DNA of 64,000 nt from Lysobacter_L cavernae (GTDB lineage: Bacteria > Pseudomonadota > Gammaproteobacteria > Xanthomonadales > Xanthomonadaceae). Both the position numbers and the translations under genes were made by a program. Positions 31,225 through 44,877 of this stretch are shown in pieces; the stretch's first letter is position 1, and each line of letters begins with the position of its first letter. The stretch spans positions 124,001 through 188,000 of the forward strand of contig NZ_JBHRXK010000001.1 of assembly GCF_042648505.1 (NCBI RefSeq), read 5' to 3'. The notes beneath the pieces are model-generated. The model searched no databases. It was not told the origin of the DNA and worked only from the letters and a program-made list of their open reading frames with translations.

Positions 31225-32292
31225 CTACTCCATGCCCGGGCGTGCGGTGACCGCCGAGTAGCGGTCGCAGATGTCCTCCAGCCGTTCGCGGCTGCGGATC
31301 AGTGCATCCACGCAGCGGGGATCGAACAGGCGCCCACGCTGCGCATACAGGTAGCCAAGCGCCGCATCCACGTCCCAGGCCTTCTTGTACGGGCGCGGCG
31401 ATACCAGCGCATCAAATACGTCGGCAACCGCCACGATCCTGGCTTCCAACGGGATTTCCTCGCCGACCAGGCCATCCGGATAACCGCTACCGTCGAAGCG
31501 CTCGTGATGGCGCAGGGCGATCAGCGCACCGGCCTGGATGAAGCGGTTCTGGCTGCCGCTGAGCAATTCGTAGCCGATGCGCGGGTGGCGCCGCATCACC
31601 GCGGTCTCGTCCTCGGTCAGTGGACCGGTCTTCATCAGCACCGCATCGGGGATCGCGATCTTGCCGATGTCGTGCAACGGCGCGGCCATCTCGATCACCC
31701 TCACCTCGTCCTCGAACATGCCCAGTTGTTCGGCGATCAGGCCGGCGACGTGGGCCATGCGCTCGAGGTAGGCGCTGGTGCCGGCATCGCGGTACTCGAT
31801 CGCCCGCGCCAGGCGCGACAGGGTCTCGCGTTCGCGCTCCTCGACCTCGTGCATCGACGACAACAGCCGCTGCTCCAGCGACAGCGCCCGTTGCTTGACG
31901 TTCTCCGACTGCTGGCGCAGCTGCAGCAGGTTGCGGCAGCGCGCACGCAACTCGCGCGGGCGCACCGGCTTGACCAGGAAGTCGATCACGCCCGCTTCGA
32001 GCGCTGCCTGGCGCACCGGCTCGTCGCCGACCACGGTGACCAGGATGATCGGGATGTCGCGGTGCAGCGGCAGGCGACGGAACCGGCGGGCGAACTCCAG
32101 GCCGTCGATGACGGGCATGCGGTAGTCCAGCAGCAACAGGTCCGGCTGATGCGCCTCGCACCAAGCCAGCGCCGCTTCCGGGTCACCGAAGTCGTGCACA
32201 TGCAGCTCGGACGCTATGTCCTCAATGATATGGCGCAGCATCGTGCGCGCGGAGGTTTGATCATCGACGATGACGACATTCACACCCGGCAT
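31225..32292 (-). CDS. rpfG: Response regulator RpfG, HD-GYP c-di-GMP phosphodiesterase
   Basis: A 355-residue regulator. Receiver domain with phospho-acceptor Asp56 (LLLLDYRMP) and Lys108 (LVKPVRP), a helical linker, then the HD-GYP domain: HD at 207-208 (APLHDIGKIAIPD) and HHE...GYP at 262-272 (RHHERFDGSGYPDG). It degrades c-di-GMP when phosphorylated by RpfC, which links DSF to virulence/biofilm genes via c-di-GMP. It lies first in a two-gene operon with rpfC. Confidence 0.97.
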   Translation of the reverse strand: MPGVNVVIVDDQTSARTMLRHIIEDIASELHVHDFGDPEAALAWCEAHQPDLLLLDYRMPVIDGLEFARRFRRLPLHRDIPIILVTVVGDEPVRQAALEAGVIDFLVKPVRPRELRARCRNLLQLRQQSENVKQRALSLEQRLLSSMHEVEERERETLSRLARAIEYRDAGTSAYLERMAHVAGLIAEQLGMFEDEVRVIEMAAPLHDIGKIAIPDAVLMKTGPLTEDETAVMRRHPRIGYELLSGSQNRFIQAGALIALRHHERFDGSGYPDGLVGEEIPLEARIVAVADVFDALVSPRPYKKAWDVDAALGYLYAQRGRLFDPRCVDALIRSRERLEDICDRYSAVTARPGME

Positions 32293-32301
32293 CCACTAAG
32301 A

Positions 32302-32322
32302 GCCGCCACCCCCTGTGGCGGC
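32302..32322 (-). terminator. Hairpin downstream of lysS
   Basis: A perfect GCCGCCAC/GTGGCGGC 8-bp stem with a five-base loop lies between lysS and rpfG. On the minus strand it comes about 75 nt after the lysS stop and just before the rpfG start. Only a short TCTTAG follows, so termination strength is uncertain. Confidence 0.5.
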
Positions 32323-32396
32323 TGTACGGACGAGGATACCCCCGCAGCGGCGCCACTGGCAGCGATTTGTGCCAGTAGGCGGCAACGGGAAACCGG

Positions 32397-33920
<1,524 letters not shown>

Positions 33921-33956
33921 GGTCGGATGCGGGTCGATAGGAGTGGGGTTGTTGCT

Positions 33957-34066
33957 CGTCATCCCTGCCCTTCGACCTGCTCAGGGCAGGCTCCAGCGGG
34001 GATCCAGTGTCTTGGCTCGGGCGGGCAAATGCAAAATCGCCGGTTCCCCGCCTGCGCGGGGACGAC
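33957..34066. repeat. Composite dispersed repeat between prfB and lysS
   Basis: Starts CGTCATCCCTGCCCTTCGACCTGC with CAGGGCAGG and GGGGATCCAGTGTC. It ends inverted, with GGTTCCCCGCCTGCGCGGGGACGACGG. The two ends are the CGTCATcCC and gGGGAcGACG termini of the same family as at 25533 and 39262, with an internal CCTTCGACCTGCTCAGGGCAGG palindrome. Confidence 0.65.
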
Positions 34067-34074
34067 GGATACGG

Positions 34075-35203
34075 TTACACGGCGTCGGCGCGTTTCGAAC
34101 CGACTTCCAGGCCCGACTTGAGGCTGGCCTCGACGAACTCGTCGAGGTCGCCGTCGAGGACCTTCTGCGTGTCGCTGCGCTCGATGCCGGTGCGCAGGTC
34201 CTTGATGCGGCTCTGGTCGAGCACGTAGTTGCGGATCTGGCTGCCCCAGCCGATATCGGATTTGGTCGCCTCGACCGCATCGCGCTCGGCGTTGCGCTTC
34301 TGGATCTCCAGCTCGTAGAGCTTGGCGGCCAGCATCTTCATCGCGTTGTCGCGGTTCTGGTGCTGGCTGCGGCCGGTCTGGCACGCCACGACAATGCCGG
34401 TCGGCACGTGGGTGATACGCACCGCCGACTCGGTCTTGTTGACGTGCTGGCCACCGGCGCCGGAGGAGCGGTACACGTCGGTGCGCAGGTCGGCCGGATT
34501 GATGTCGATGTCGATGTTGTCGTCGACTTCCGGCGACACGAACACCGAGGTGAAGCTGGTGTGGCGGCGGTTGTCGGAGTCGAACGGCGACTTGCGCACC
34601 AGCCGGTGCACGCCGGTCTCGGTCTTGAGCCAGCCGTAGGCGAAATCGCCCTCGACCCGCAGGGTGGCCGACTTGATGCCGGCGACGTCACCGCCGCTGA
34701 CTTCCATCAGCTCGGTCTTCCAGCCGCGCGACTCGCACCAGCGCAGGTACATGCGCAGCAGGATCTCGGCCCAGTCCTGCGCCTCGGTGCCACCGGCGCC
34801 GGCCTGGATGTCGACGAAGGCGTTGGCCGCGTCCATCTTGCCGGAGAACATGCGGCGGAACTCGAGCTTCTCGACTTCCTTGGCGTAGCGTTCGACGTCG
34901 TCGACCACGGCCAGTGCCGTGCCTTCGTCGTTCTCCATCTCGGCCAGTTCGAGCAGCTCGTCGCCGCCAACCAGGCCTTCGGTCAGCGTGCGAATGCCGA
35001 CGACGACCTTCTCCAGCGAGGAGCGCTCGCGGCCCAGTGTCTGGGCGCGCTCGGCGTCGTTCCAGACGTCCGGGCTTTCGAGTTCGCGGTTTACTTCTTC
35101 GAGGCGTTCGACTTTGCTGTCGTAGTCAAAGATACCCCCTGAGCGAATCCAGCCGACCCTTGAGGTCGGCGATGCGCTGGCGGACGGGATTGAGTTCGAT
35201 CAT
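34075..35203 (-). CDS. prfB: Peptide chain release factor 2, with programmed +1 frameshift
   Basis: RF2 recognises UGA and UAA. The 25-codon first part starts at 35203 (MIELNPVRQRIADLKGRLD) and hits an in-frame TGA at 35126-35128. Skipping T35128 continues into the 350-residue main part, so the product is about 375 aa: join 35203-35129 and 35127-34075 on the minus strand. The GGQ motif is in SSGAGGQHVNKTES. The frameshift makes RF2 autoregulate its synthesis. The gene must not be called a pseudogene. The next gene is lysS. Confidence 0.97.
35125..35140 (-). promoter_or_regulatory. prfB programmed +1 frameshift site
   Basis: On the minus strand AGGGGGTATCTTTGAC contains the Shine-Dalgarno-like AGGGGG, spacer TAT, slippery CTT and stop TGA followed by C. 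This is the classic RF2 frameshift cassette, with correct spacing. Confidence 0.97.
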
Positions 35204-35310
35204 GTCCGGTGTGATGAGGCCAAAGGAACCGGAGATTCTAACAAACGCCGCACTAACAAACACCGCCGGTGTCCGGCAAGGAAAGCCGCGGCGGCCTTGA
35301 GTGGCCGGAC

Positions 35311-35943
35311 TCAGCGGAACTTGAACAGTCCCGGGCGCCAGCCACCGTCGGAGTAGCGGCGGATGGGCCCGTAACTGCTGCTGCCACCGTAGCCGCTGCC
35401 GAAGCCCTGACCCGCATCAAAATCGCGACTGCGGCGGAGATGCATGCGCTCCTGCAACTCCTCGCGGCGGCTGCCCAGCCAGTCGGCGCGCCCCACCGTT
35501 TCCGGCTTCAGGCCACGACGTTCGGACTCGCGCTGCCGGAAATCGCAGAAGTCCTCGTAAGCCTCGATTTCATGGTGCAGTTCACGCGCGCACAGCTCGA
35601 TCATGATGGCGTCGTCAAGGAAACCCAGCACCGGCACGGAGTCGGGAATCGCATCGGAGGGTGTGGCGAAATAGACCAGGGCCGAGCGCACGTGGGTCGC
35701 GTCCTCCTCGGCCAAGGCCCAGCCTTCGTCGCGGATCATCGCAATCAGGGTGTCGAGCAACTGCAACCGGTCCTTGACGAACTCGGGGGAATGGTTGTGC
35801 TGGGCCTTGTCCAGCAACTGCGTGGCGGCCTGCACGATCTCGTCGGTGCTCTTGTTGCCGGCTGCCTTGCGGGCCGTCTCGATCATGCCCGTGAAATGCT
35901 GCAGGTCCCGATCAGACAGCTCGATGTTGAGCGTCAATGACAT
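35311..35943 (-). CDS. YkvA/DUF1232-family protein
   Basis: A 210-residue protein. The DUF1232 signature is in the middle (ALVYFATPSDAIPDSVPVLGFLDDAIMI), a short hydrophobic hairpin expected to associate with membrane. The N-terminus is helical, and the C-terminus is a Gly/Ser/Arg-rich tail (GQGFGSGYGGSSSYGP). GGAG six bases before ATG 35943 favours MSLTLN over the start four codons earlier. Function of the family is unknown. Confidence 0.75.
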   Translation of the reverse strand: MSLTLNIELSDRDLQHFTGMIETARKAAGNKSTDEIVQAATQLLDKAQHNHSPEFVKDRLQLLDTLIAMIRDEGWALAEEDATHVRSALVYFATPSDAIPDSVPVLGFLDDAIMIELCARELHHEIEAYEDFCDFRQRESERRGLKPETVGRADWLGSRREELQERMHLRRSRDFDAGQGFGSGYGGSSSYGPIRRYSDGGWRPGLFKFR

Positions 35944-36044
35944 GGCGTGCTCCACGATGGGGAATCGGGGAAGCCTAGGGGCGTCGCCGTTGAGCTGGTG
36001 TCAATGCGCTTGACTGTGGGGTGCCCCGGCCGGAGTCCGACGAC

Positions 36045-37760
36045 TCAGGCCGGCTCGCGGTGCACCACGACCAGCTGCACGGCCTGGCCGCCGCGGTAGT
36101 CGTCGGCCTCCAGACGGTAGGCGATGCGCACGCGCTCGGCCGGAGCCTGGCCGTCCCAGCCACCGAATTCGATCGCATTGAGCCGCAGTCCAGCATGGCC
36201 GAGCTCGAGCTTGAGGTGGCGCTCACCGACCACCCGCCAGGCCAGCACGGCGAACTCGCCGTCAAACTGCGGTTCGGGAAAGCCCTGCCCCCATGGCCCA
36301 CCGTCGCGCAGTGCTTCGGCACTGTGGCGGCAGAACTCGTCGGCAGCCAGTTCGCCGTCGCTGAGGACGTCGGCCTGCAGTAGTTCCGGCGTCAACGCCG
36401 ACGTCGCGCAGGCCTCGAACGCCTGCCGGAACCCGGCCAGGGCCTCGGCTTGCAGGGACAATCCCGCTGCCATCGCATGGCCGCCGAAGCGCTCGATCAG
36501 CTGCGGATGGCGCGCGGCGACATCGGCAAGCGCGTCGCGGATGTGAAACCCCGGGATCGACCGCGCCGAGCCGCGCAGGGTGTTGCTGCCCGGCTCGGCC
36601 GGCGCGAACGCGATCACCGGGCGGTGCAGGCGCTCCTTCATCTTCGACGCCACCAGCCCGACCACGCCCGGGTGCCATTGCGCATCGAACAGGCACACCG
36701 CGGCCGGCAGGCTGTCCTCGCCCAGCGCGACGCGTGACAAGGCGGCTTCGGCCTCGTCGGTCATCTGCTGCTGCACTGCGCGGCGTTCGCCGTTGATCTC
36801 GTTGAGCATTGCGGCGATGTCGCGGGCCTGACTGGCGTCATCGGTGAGCAGGCATTCGATGCCCAGTGCCATGTCCTCGAGGCGACCGGCCGCGTTCAGC
36901 CGCGGACCGACCGCATAGCCGATGTCGGCCGCGGTCAGCCGACTCGCTTCGCGCTGCGAGACCTCGATCAACGCGCGCAGGCCGGCACAGCCCTGCCCGG
37001 CCCGCAGCCGGCGCAGCCCGGCGCCGACCAGGGCGCGGTTGTTGGCGTCGAGCGGGACCAGGTCCGCCACCGTGCCGACTGCGACCAGGTCCAGCAGCAC
37101 CGACAGATCGGGGCCCTGGTCCGGGAATATGCCCTGCTCGCGCAGGCGGCGCCGCAGTGCCAGCAGCACATAGAACATGACCCCGACCCCGGCCAGGGCT
37201 TTGCTCGGGAAGGCGTCACCGCGCAGGTTGGGGTCAACGATCGCATCGGCCGGCGGCAGCTGCTCGCCGGGCAGGTGATGGTCGGTGACCAGTACCTGCC
37301 AGCCGCGCGCCTTGGCCGCGGTGATGCCGGCATGGCAGGCAATGCCGTGATCGACGGTGACCAGCAATTGCGGCTGCAGCGCGGCCAGTTCCTCGACCAA
37401 CGCCGGTGACAGACCGTAGCCGTGCACCATGCGGTTGGGCACCGCATGCGACACGCGCTTCGCGCCGAGCATGCGCAGGCCGCGCACGCCGACCGCACAG
37501 GCGGTAGCGCCGTCGCAGTCGAAGTCGCCGACCACGACGATGTGGCGGTCCAGTGCGATGGCCTCGGCCAGCAGCGCGGTGGCGGCATCGAGGCCGCCCA
37601 GCGTGTCCGGCGGCAGCAGATGCGCAAGCCGTGGCTGGGCCTGGTCGAGAGCCAGCGCGCCGCGTGCCGCATACAGGCGCTGCAGCAGCGGCGACACGGT
37701 GTCGGGCCACTGCCCGCCATCATCGGCCACGCGGCGGCGCAGTCTCGGCGTGGGTTTCAT
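36045..37760 (-). CDS. recJ: Single-stranded-DNA-specific exonuclease RecJ
   Basis: A 571-residue DHH-superfamily 5'-3' ssDNA exonuclease for recombination and mismatch repair. Motifs: GDFDCDGATACAVGVRGL (motif I), VTVDHGIACH (III), DHHLPGE, and DHHA1 region HPGVVGLVASKMKERLHRPVIAF. The start at MKPTPRLRRR overlaps the rpfE stop (ATGA), so translation is coupled. The longer frame to 37850 overlaps rpfE and is not used. Length matches E. coli RecJ (577). Confidence 0.96.
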   Translation of the reverse strand: MKPTPRLRRRVADDGGQWPDTVSPLLQRLYAARGALALDQAQPRLAHLLPPDTLGGLDAATALLAEAIALDRHIVVVGDFDCDGATACAVGVRGLRMLGAKRVSHAVPNRMVHGYGLSPALVEELAALQPQLLVTVDHGIACHAGITAAKARGWQVLVTDHHLPGEQLPPADAIVDPNLRGDAFPSKALAGVGVMFYVLLALRRRLREQGIFPDQGPDLSVLLDLVAVGTVADLVPLDANNRALVGAGLRRLRAGQGCAGLRALIEVSQREASRLTAADIGYAVGPRLNAAGRLEDMALGIECLLTDDASQARDIAAMLNEINGERRAVQQQMTDEAEAALSRVALGEDSLPAAVCLFDAQWHPGVVGLVASKMKERLHRPVIAFAPAEPGSNTLRGSARSIPGFHIRDALADVAARHPQLIERFGGHAMAAGLSLQAEALAGFRQAFEACATSALTPELLQADVLSDGELAADEFCRHSAEALRDGGPWGQGFPEPQFDGEFAVLAWRVVGERHLKLELGHAGLRLNAIEFGGWDGQAPAERVRIAYRLEADDYRGGQAVQLVVVHREPA

Positions 37761-38707
37761 GGCGAGCCGGCCTGGGCTTGTCCGACAAACGAACGCAGCG
37801 GCTTGCGCCAGAAGCGCCAACGTTGGCGGGGTGTCAACTCGTAACGGCAACCGTCGGCAAAATCGAGGTGCACGCGCTCTAGATGTCCATCGGCGAGCGC
37901 CGCCAACAGCGGCGCGAACCAGTCGCGTTCGAGCAGCGCCAGGTCACGGGCATGGCGCAGATCGAACAACCGCTCCCCGGTCCCACCCGGCCACGCCGAT
38001 GGCAAAGCGCCGGTCGCGACCTTGGCCAGTCCGGCAAGTGCGCTCAGCGATTCGTCGTCGCTGGCGACCGCGTCGAAGGCGCAACGCACCTGGTCCGGCA
38101 AGGCGCCGGCGCCCCAGAACCACAGCGAATTGACCGGGGCCAGCCCGGCCGCGGCACGCTGCGCATTGAGCGGATGGTTGTGCAGCACGACCTGCGCTTC
38201 GCTCAGCAAGGCACGCCAGCGGCGGCCTTGCACTCCCTCGGGCAACTGTTCGAACAGATCCGCCCCCAGCGCCTGCTCCGGCGCCGCGAAGGTCGGCAGC
38301 GGCGTCCCGGGCGGCAGGCGCAGGTACCAGCGCGACGGATGCGGCGCATCGATCGGAAACCCGGCATCGCCAAACAGAGGTTTCAGCGGCCGCAGCAAGG
38401 CGGCACTGTCCTCGGTGCCAAGTCCGAGCGCTTCGCCGTAGGCGAGCAACCGCGCGCCGTTGATGTCGGGGCGGATGTAGGCGGGATCGGCACGAAGCCA
38501 GGCCGCACTCGCGGCGTCGCCGGCATCGCGTTGGCGCGCAGCGGCGGCCACCGGCCAGCCGCGCGGCAACACGTCGAGCACGCGCGTCAGCTGCTCGCCT
38601 TCGCGCATGCTGCAGTCACCGCGGGCGAACCAACGCCCGGTGGCGTCGGACAGGCGTTGCCCGCCGAAGCGGGCACGGTCGGGCAACAACAAGGTGGCTG
38701 TGGCCAT
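37757..38707 (-). CDS. rpfE: RpfE-type protein, phosphoglycerate mutase-like
   Basis: A 316-residue cytosolic protein in the position between greA and recJ that is named rpfE in Xanthomonas. Databases often label the family as regulatory protein or cofactor-independent phosphoglycerate mutase-like (known from annotation practice). Visible features: MATATLLLPDRARFGG start, WLRADPAYIRPDINGARLLAYGEALGL, VVLHNHPLNAQRAAAGLAPVNSLWFWGAG. No assayed activity is known to me. It is 4 bp from greA's end and coupled to recJ. Confidence 0.85.
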   Translation of the reverse strand: MATATLLLPDRARFGGQRLSDATGRWFARGDCSMREGEQLTRVLDVLPRGWPVAAAARQRDAGDAASAAWLRADPAYIRPDINGARLLAYGEALGLGTEDSAALLRPLKPLFGDAGFPIDAPHPSRWYLRLPPGTPLPTFAAPEQALGADLFEQLPEGVQGRRWRALLSEAQVVLHNHPLNAQRAAAGLAPVNSLWFWGAGALPDQVRCAFDAVASDDESLSALAGLAKVATGALPSAWPGGTGERLFDLRHARDLALLERDWFAPLLAALADGHLERVHLDFADGCRYELTPRQRWRFWRKPLRSFVGQAQAGSP

Positions 38708-38711
38708 CGCC

Positions 38712-39188
38712 TCAGCCGGCGTAACTGACGCCGACGATTTCGTACTCGCGGATGCCCCCGGGCGCTTCGATGGTGACGCTGTCGCCTTCGTGCTTGCCAA
38801 TCAGCGCACGTGCCACCGGCGACGAGATCGCGATCAGCCCCTGTTTGATGTCGGCTTCCAGGTCGCCGACGATCTGGTAGGTTTTTTCTTCGTCGGTTTC
38901 GGCATCTGCCAGTTCGACGGTGGCGCCGAAGACGACGCGCGAGCCGGCATTGAGCGCGGCCACGTCGATCACCTGCGCGTGCGACAGCTCGGATTCGAGC
39001 TGCTGGATGCGGCCTTCTATGAAACCCTGCTGCTCACGTGCGGCGTGGTATTCGGCGTTCTCCTTGAGGTCGCCGTGCGCGCGGGCCTCGGCGATCGCAT
39101 GGATCACCGCGGGGCGCTTGACCGACTTCAGCTCTTCCAGTTCGGCGCGCAGACGCTGCGCACCCTTCACCGTGATCGGTGCTCTCAT
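38712..39188 (-). CDS. greA: Transcription elongation factor GreA
   Basis: A 158-residue factor that rescues backtracked RNA polymerase. The N-terminal coiled coil carries the acidic tip (KENAEYHAAREQQGF), and the C-terminal FKBP-like domain includes ISSPVARALIGKHEGDSV. AAGGA seven bases before the ATG at 39188. A TTG two codons earlier is unlikely. It is followed directly by rpfE. Confidence 0.96.
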   Translation of the reverse strand: MRAPITVKGAQRLRAELEELKSVKRPAVIHAIAEARAHGDLKENAEYHAAREQQGFIEGRIQQLESELSHAQVIDVAALNAGSRVVFGATVELADAETDEEKTYQIVGDLEADIKQGLIAISSPVARALIGKHEGDSVTIEAPGGIREYEIVGVSYAG

Positions 39189-39261
39189 GTCCAAATCCTT
39201 GTGCCGGCGAGTTCCGGCCGATCCAATTACTGATGTGGATTGTGCCCGGAACCCAGCGCCT

Positions 39262-39437
39262 CGTCATTCCCGCGAAAGCGGGAACCCAGGGCCTTTGCCG
39301 GGAGGGGCTAGCAGTGCGAAGCTCAAAGCCGCTGGATCTGCGATCCCGGCCATCGCGCATGGCGCAATGGCGTTCAGTACCGCGCGAACCAGTGGTTCGC
39401 AAACGCGGCCCTTCACCCCCGCCTTCGCGGGGATGAC
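39262..39437. repeat. Composite REP-like repeat between carB and greA
   Basis: Left unit CGTCATTCCCGCGAAAGCGGGAACCCAGGG. Right unit inverted, CCCCCGCCTTCGCGGGGATGACAG. Between them lie about 110 bp of unrelated DNA with a small palindrome (CCGCGCGAACCAGTGGTTCGC). This is the clearest head-to-head copy of the family in the window. Confidence 0.8.
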
Positions 39438-39447
39438 AGCCTTGAAG

Positions 39448-42699
<3,252 letters not shown>

Positions 42700-42700
42700 G

Positions 42701-43837
42701 TCAGTTGGCCTCCATCAGCGCAACGAAGCGGTCGAAAAGTGGGGAAACATCGTGCGGGCCGGGGCTCGCTTCCGGATGCCCCTGGAAGCTGAAGGCGGGC
42801 GCGTTGGCCAGCTCGATGCCCTGATTGGTGCCGTCGAACAGCGAACGGTGGGTCACGCGGACATTGGCCGGCAGCGTCGGCTCGTCGATGGCGAAGCCGT
42901 GGTTCTGCGAGGTGATCATCACGCGGCCACTGTCGAGGTCCTGCACCGGGTGGTTGGCGCCGTGGTGGCCGTGGCCCATCTTCATGGTCCGCGCGCCGAC
43001 GGCCAGTCCCAGCAGCTGGTGGCCCAGGCAGATGCCGAAGGTCGGGATCTTGGCGGCGATGAATTCCTTGATCGCGGCGATGGCGTAGTCGCAGGGCTCC
43101 GGGTCGCCCGGGCCGTTGGACAGGAACACGCCGTCGGGCTTGAGCGCGAACACTTCCGACGCCGGCGTCTGTGCCGGCACCACCGTCAGGCGGCAGCCGC
43201 GCTCGGCGAGCATGCGCAGGATGTTGTGCTTGACGCCGTAGTCGTAGGCGACGACATGGAAGCGCGGCGCGGCCTTCACGAACTCGTTGCGGTCCAGGTC
43301 AAGCTGGCCGTCGCGCCATTCGTAGCGCTCGCGCGTGGTCACTTCCTTGGCCAGGTCCATGCCCTTCAGGCCCGGGAACTTGCGCGCGGCTTCGAGTGCC
43401 TGGTCGACATTGAGTCGCTCTCCAGGAGCCGCACCGGCCATCAGCGCGCCGTTCTGCGCACCCTTGTCGCGCAGGATGCGGGTCAGCTTGCGGGTGTCGA
43501 TGTCGGCGATGGCGACGATGCCGCGGGCATGGAGCCATTCCGGCAGCGACACCTGGCTGCGCCAGCTGCTCGGGCGGCGCGGCACGTTGCGCACGATCAG
43601 GCCGGCAGCCCAGGCCTTATCAGACTCGTCGTCCTGGTCGGTGCAGCCGGTATTGCCGATATGCGGATAGGTCAGCGTCACCAGCTGGCGTGCATACGAG
43701 GGGTCGGTGAGGATTTCCTGGTAGCCGGTGATCGCGGTGTTGAACACCACTTCGCCGACGCTGAGGCCGGGCGCGCCTACGGAAACGCCCTCGAAGATGG
43801 TGCCGTCTTCGAGTGCGAGGATTGCGGATTGGGTCAC
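42701..43837 (-). CDS. carA: Carbamoyl-phosphate synthase small chain
   Basis: A 378-residue glutaminase subunit. The class I amidotransferase triad is Cys in FGICLGHQLLGLA, His in HPEASPGPHD and the following acidic residue. N-terminal domain EDGTIFEGVSVG and YNTAITGYQE-like segment are conserved. First gene of carAB. No clear arginine or pyrimidine operator could be identified upstream. Confidence 0.97.
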   Translation of the reverse strand: MTQSAILALEDGTIFEGVSVGAPGLSVGEVVFNTAITGYQEILTDPSYARQLVTLTYPHIGNTGCTDQDDESDKAWAAGLIVRNVPRRPSSWRSQVSLPEWLHARGIVAIADIDTRKLTRILRDKGAQNGALMAGAAPGERLNVDQALEAARKFPGLKGMDLAKEVTTRERYEWRDGQLDLDRNEFVKAAPRFHVVAYDYGVKHNILRMLAERGCRLTVVPAQTPASEVFALKPDGVFLSNGPGDPEPCDYAIAAIKEFIAAKIPTFGICLGHQLLGLAVGARTMKMGHGHHGANHPVQDLDSGRVMITSQNHGFAIDEPTLPANVRVTHRSLFDGTNQGIELANAPAFSFQGHPEASPGPHDVSPLFDRFVALMEAN

Positions 43838-44031
43838 GGGGGTCGCCTTCGCTGCCGGGGAGTGCTGACACCCCGCTGCGCAGCGCCGGCAAAACCGACT
43901 TGCAGCAAAGCGCGGACGCGGTGCGGGACCGGTCCGACGGGCGGGGTTCAGGCGAGCGAGAATTCTAGCGGGCCGACGCCGGCAACGCCAGCGTCATGTT
44001 CATCCAATCGGCCCACCAGGCGGCGGATCGT

Positions 44032-44754
44032 TCAGGCCAGCAGGTCGCGCAAACGGTAGTGCCCCGGTGGGCGGGCAGCCAGCCTGGCCGCGGCATGCAA
44101 TGCACCACGGGCGAAGATGTCGCGATTGGTGGCGCGGTGGTTCAGCTCGATGCGTTCGCCCAGCGTCGTGAACTGGACGAAGTGCTCGCCAACGATGTCG
44201 CCGGCACGCAGCGAGGCATAGCGCGGATGCGCCCCGCCCTGCTCCGCACTCGCCCCGAGCGCCAGCGCGGTGCCCGAGGGTGCGTCCTGCTTGTGCACAT
44301 GGTGCGACTCGACGATGTCGCAGTCCCAGCCCGGCAGCGCCGCGGCGGCACGCTCTACCAGCTCGCTGAGCACGGCCACGCCGAGGCTGAAATTCGCCGC
44401 CCACAGCAGCGGAATCCGCGTCGAGGCCGCCTGCAGGGCCTCGCGCTGCACCGCCTCGAGCCCGGTCGTGCCCGATACCAGTGCGGCCCCACGCTCCTCG
44501 CACAAGGCAAGAATGCCGTCAAACCCCTGCGGCAGGCTGAAGTCGATCGCCACATCGAACGCCGGCACGCCGGTCAGTTCACTGGCTGCGAAATGCGCCA
44601 CGCCATCGATCACGCGCTGTGCCGGCTGCGCACGCGCCACCGCGGCGGTCACGACGAGGTCGTCGCGCTCGCCGGCCAGGCGCAGCAGGGCCTGGCCCAT
44701 GCGGCCGGAAGCGCCATGGATCAGCACGCGGATGGGATTGGGCAGTTCGCTCAT
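44032..44754 (-). CDS. dapB: 4-hydroxy-tetrahydrodipicolinate reductase
   Basis: A 240-residue enzyme of lysine/diaminopimelate synthesis. Nucleotide loop VLIHGASGRMGQAL is at the N-terminus, SGTTGL in the middle, and the catalytic ESHHVHKQDAPSGTAL segment is intact. It is shorter than E. coli DapB (273). It is upstream of carA, the usual dapB-carAB order. Confidence 0.96.
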   Translation of the reverse strand: MSELPNPIRVLIHGASGRMGQALLRLAGERDDLVVTAAVARAQPAQRVIDGVAHFAASELTGVPAFDVAIDFSLPQGFDGILALCEERGAALVSGTTGLEAVQREALQAASTRIPLLWAANFSLGVAVLSELVERAAAALPGWDCDIVESHHVHKQDAPSGTALALGASAEQGGAHPRYASLRAGDIVGEHFVQFTTLGERIELNHRATNRDIFARGALHAAARLAARPPGHYRLRDLLA

Positions 44755-44877
44755 GCGCGCAGGCTAATGGCCCGCACGCCATGCGACAAGAGGCGGTCCG
44801 GCATCGCTGCCGCGCCGTCACCGATGCGAGGACGCATACTCGGCCCGAGTCGGAACACACACTTGGCGTGGTGCGCG

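Noticed and set aside
34075..34938. prfB as an N-terminally truncated gene
   Set aside because: The full frameshift cassette and upstream 25 codons are present at 35125-35203.
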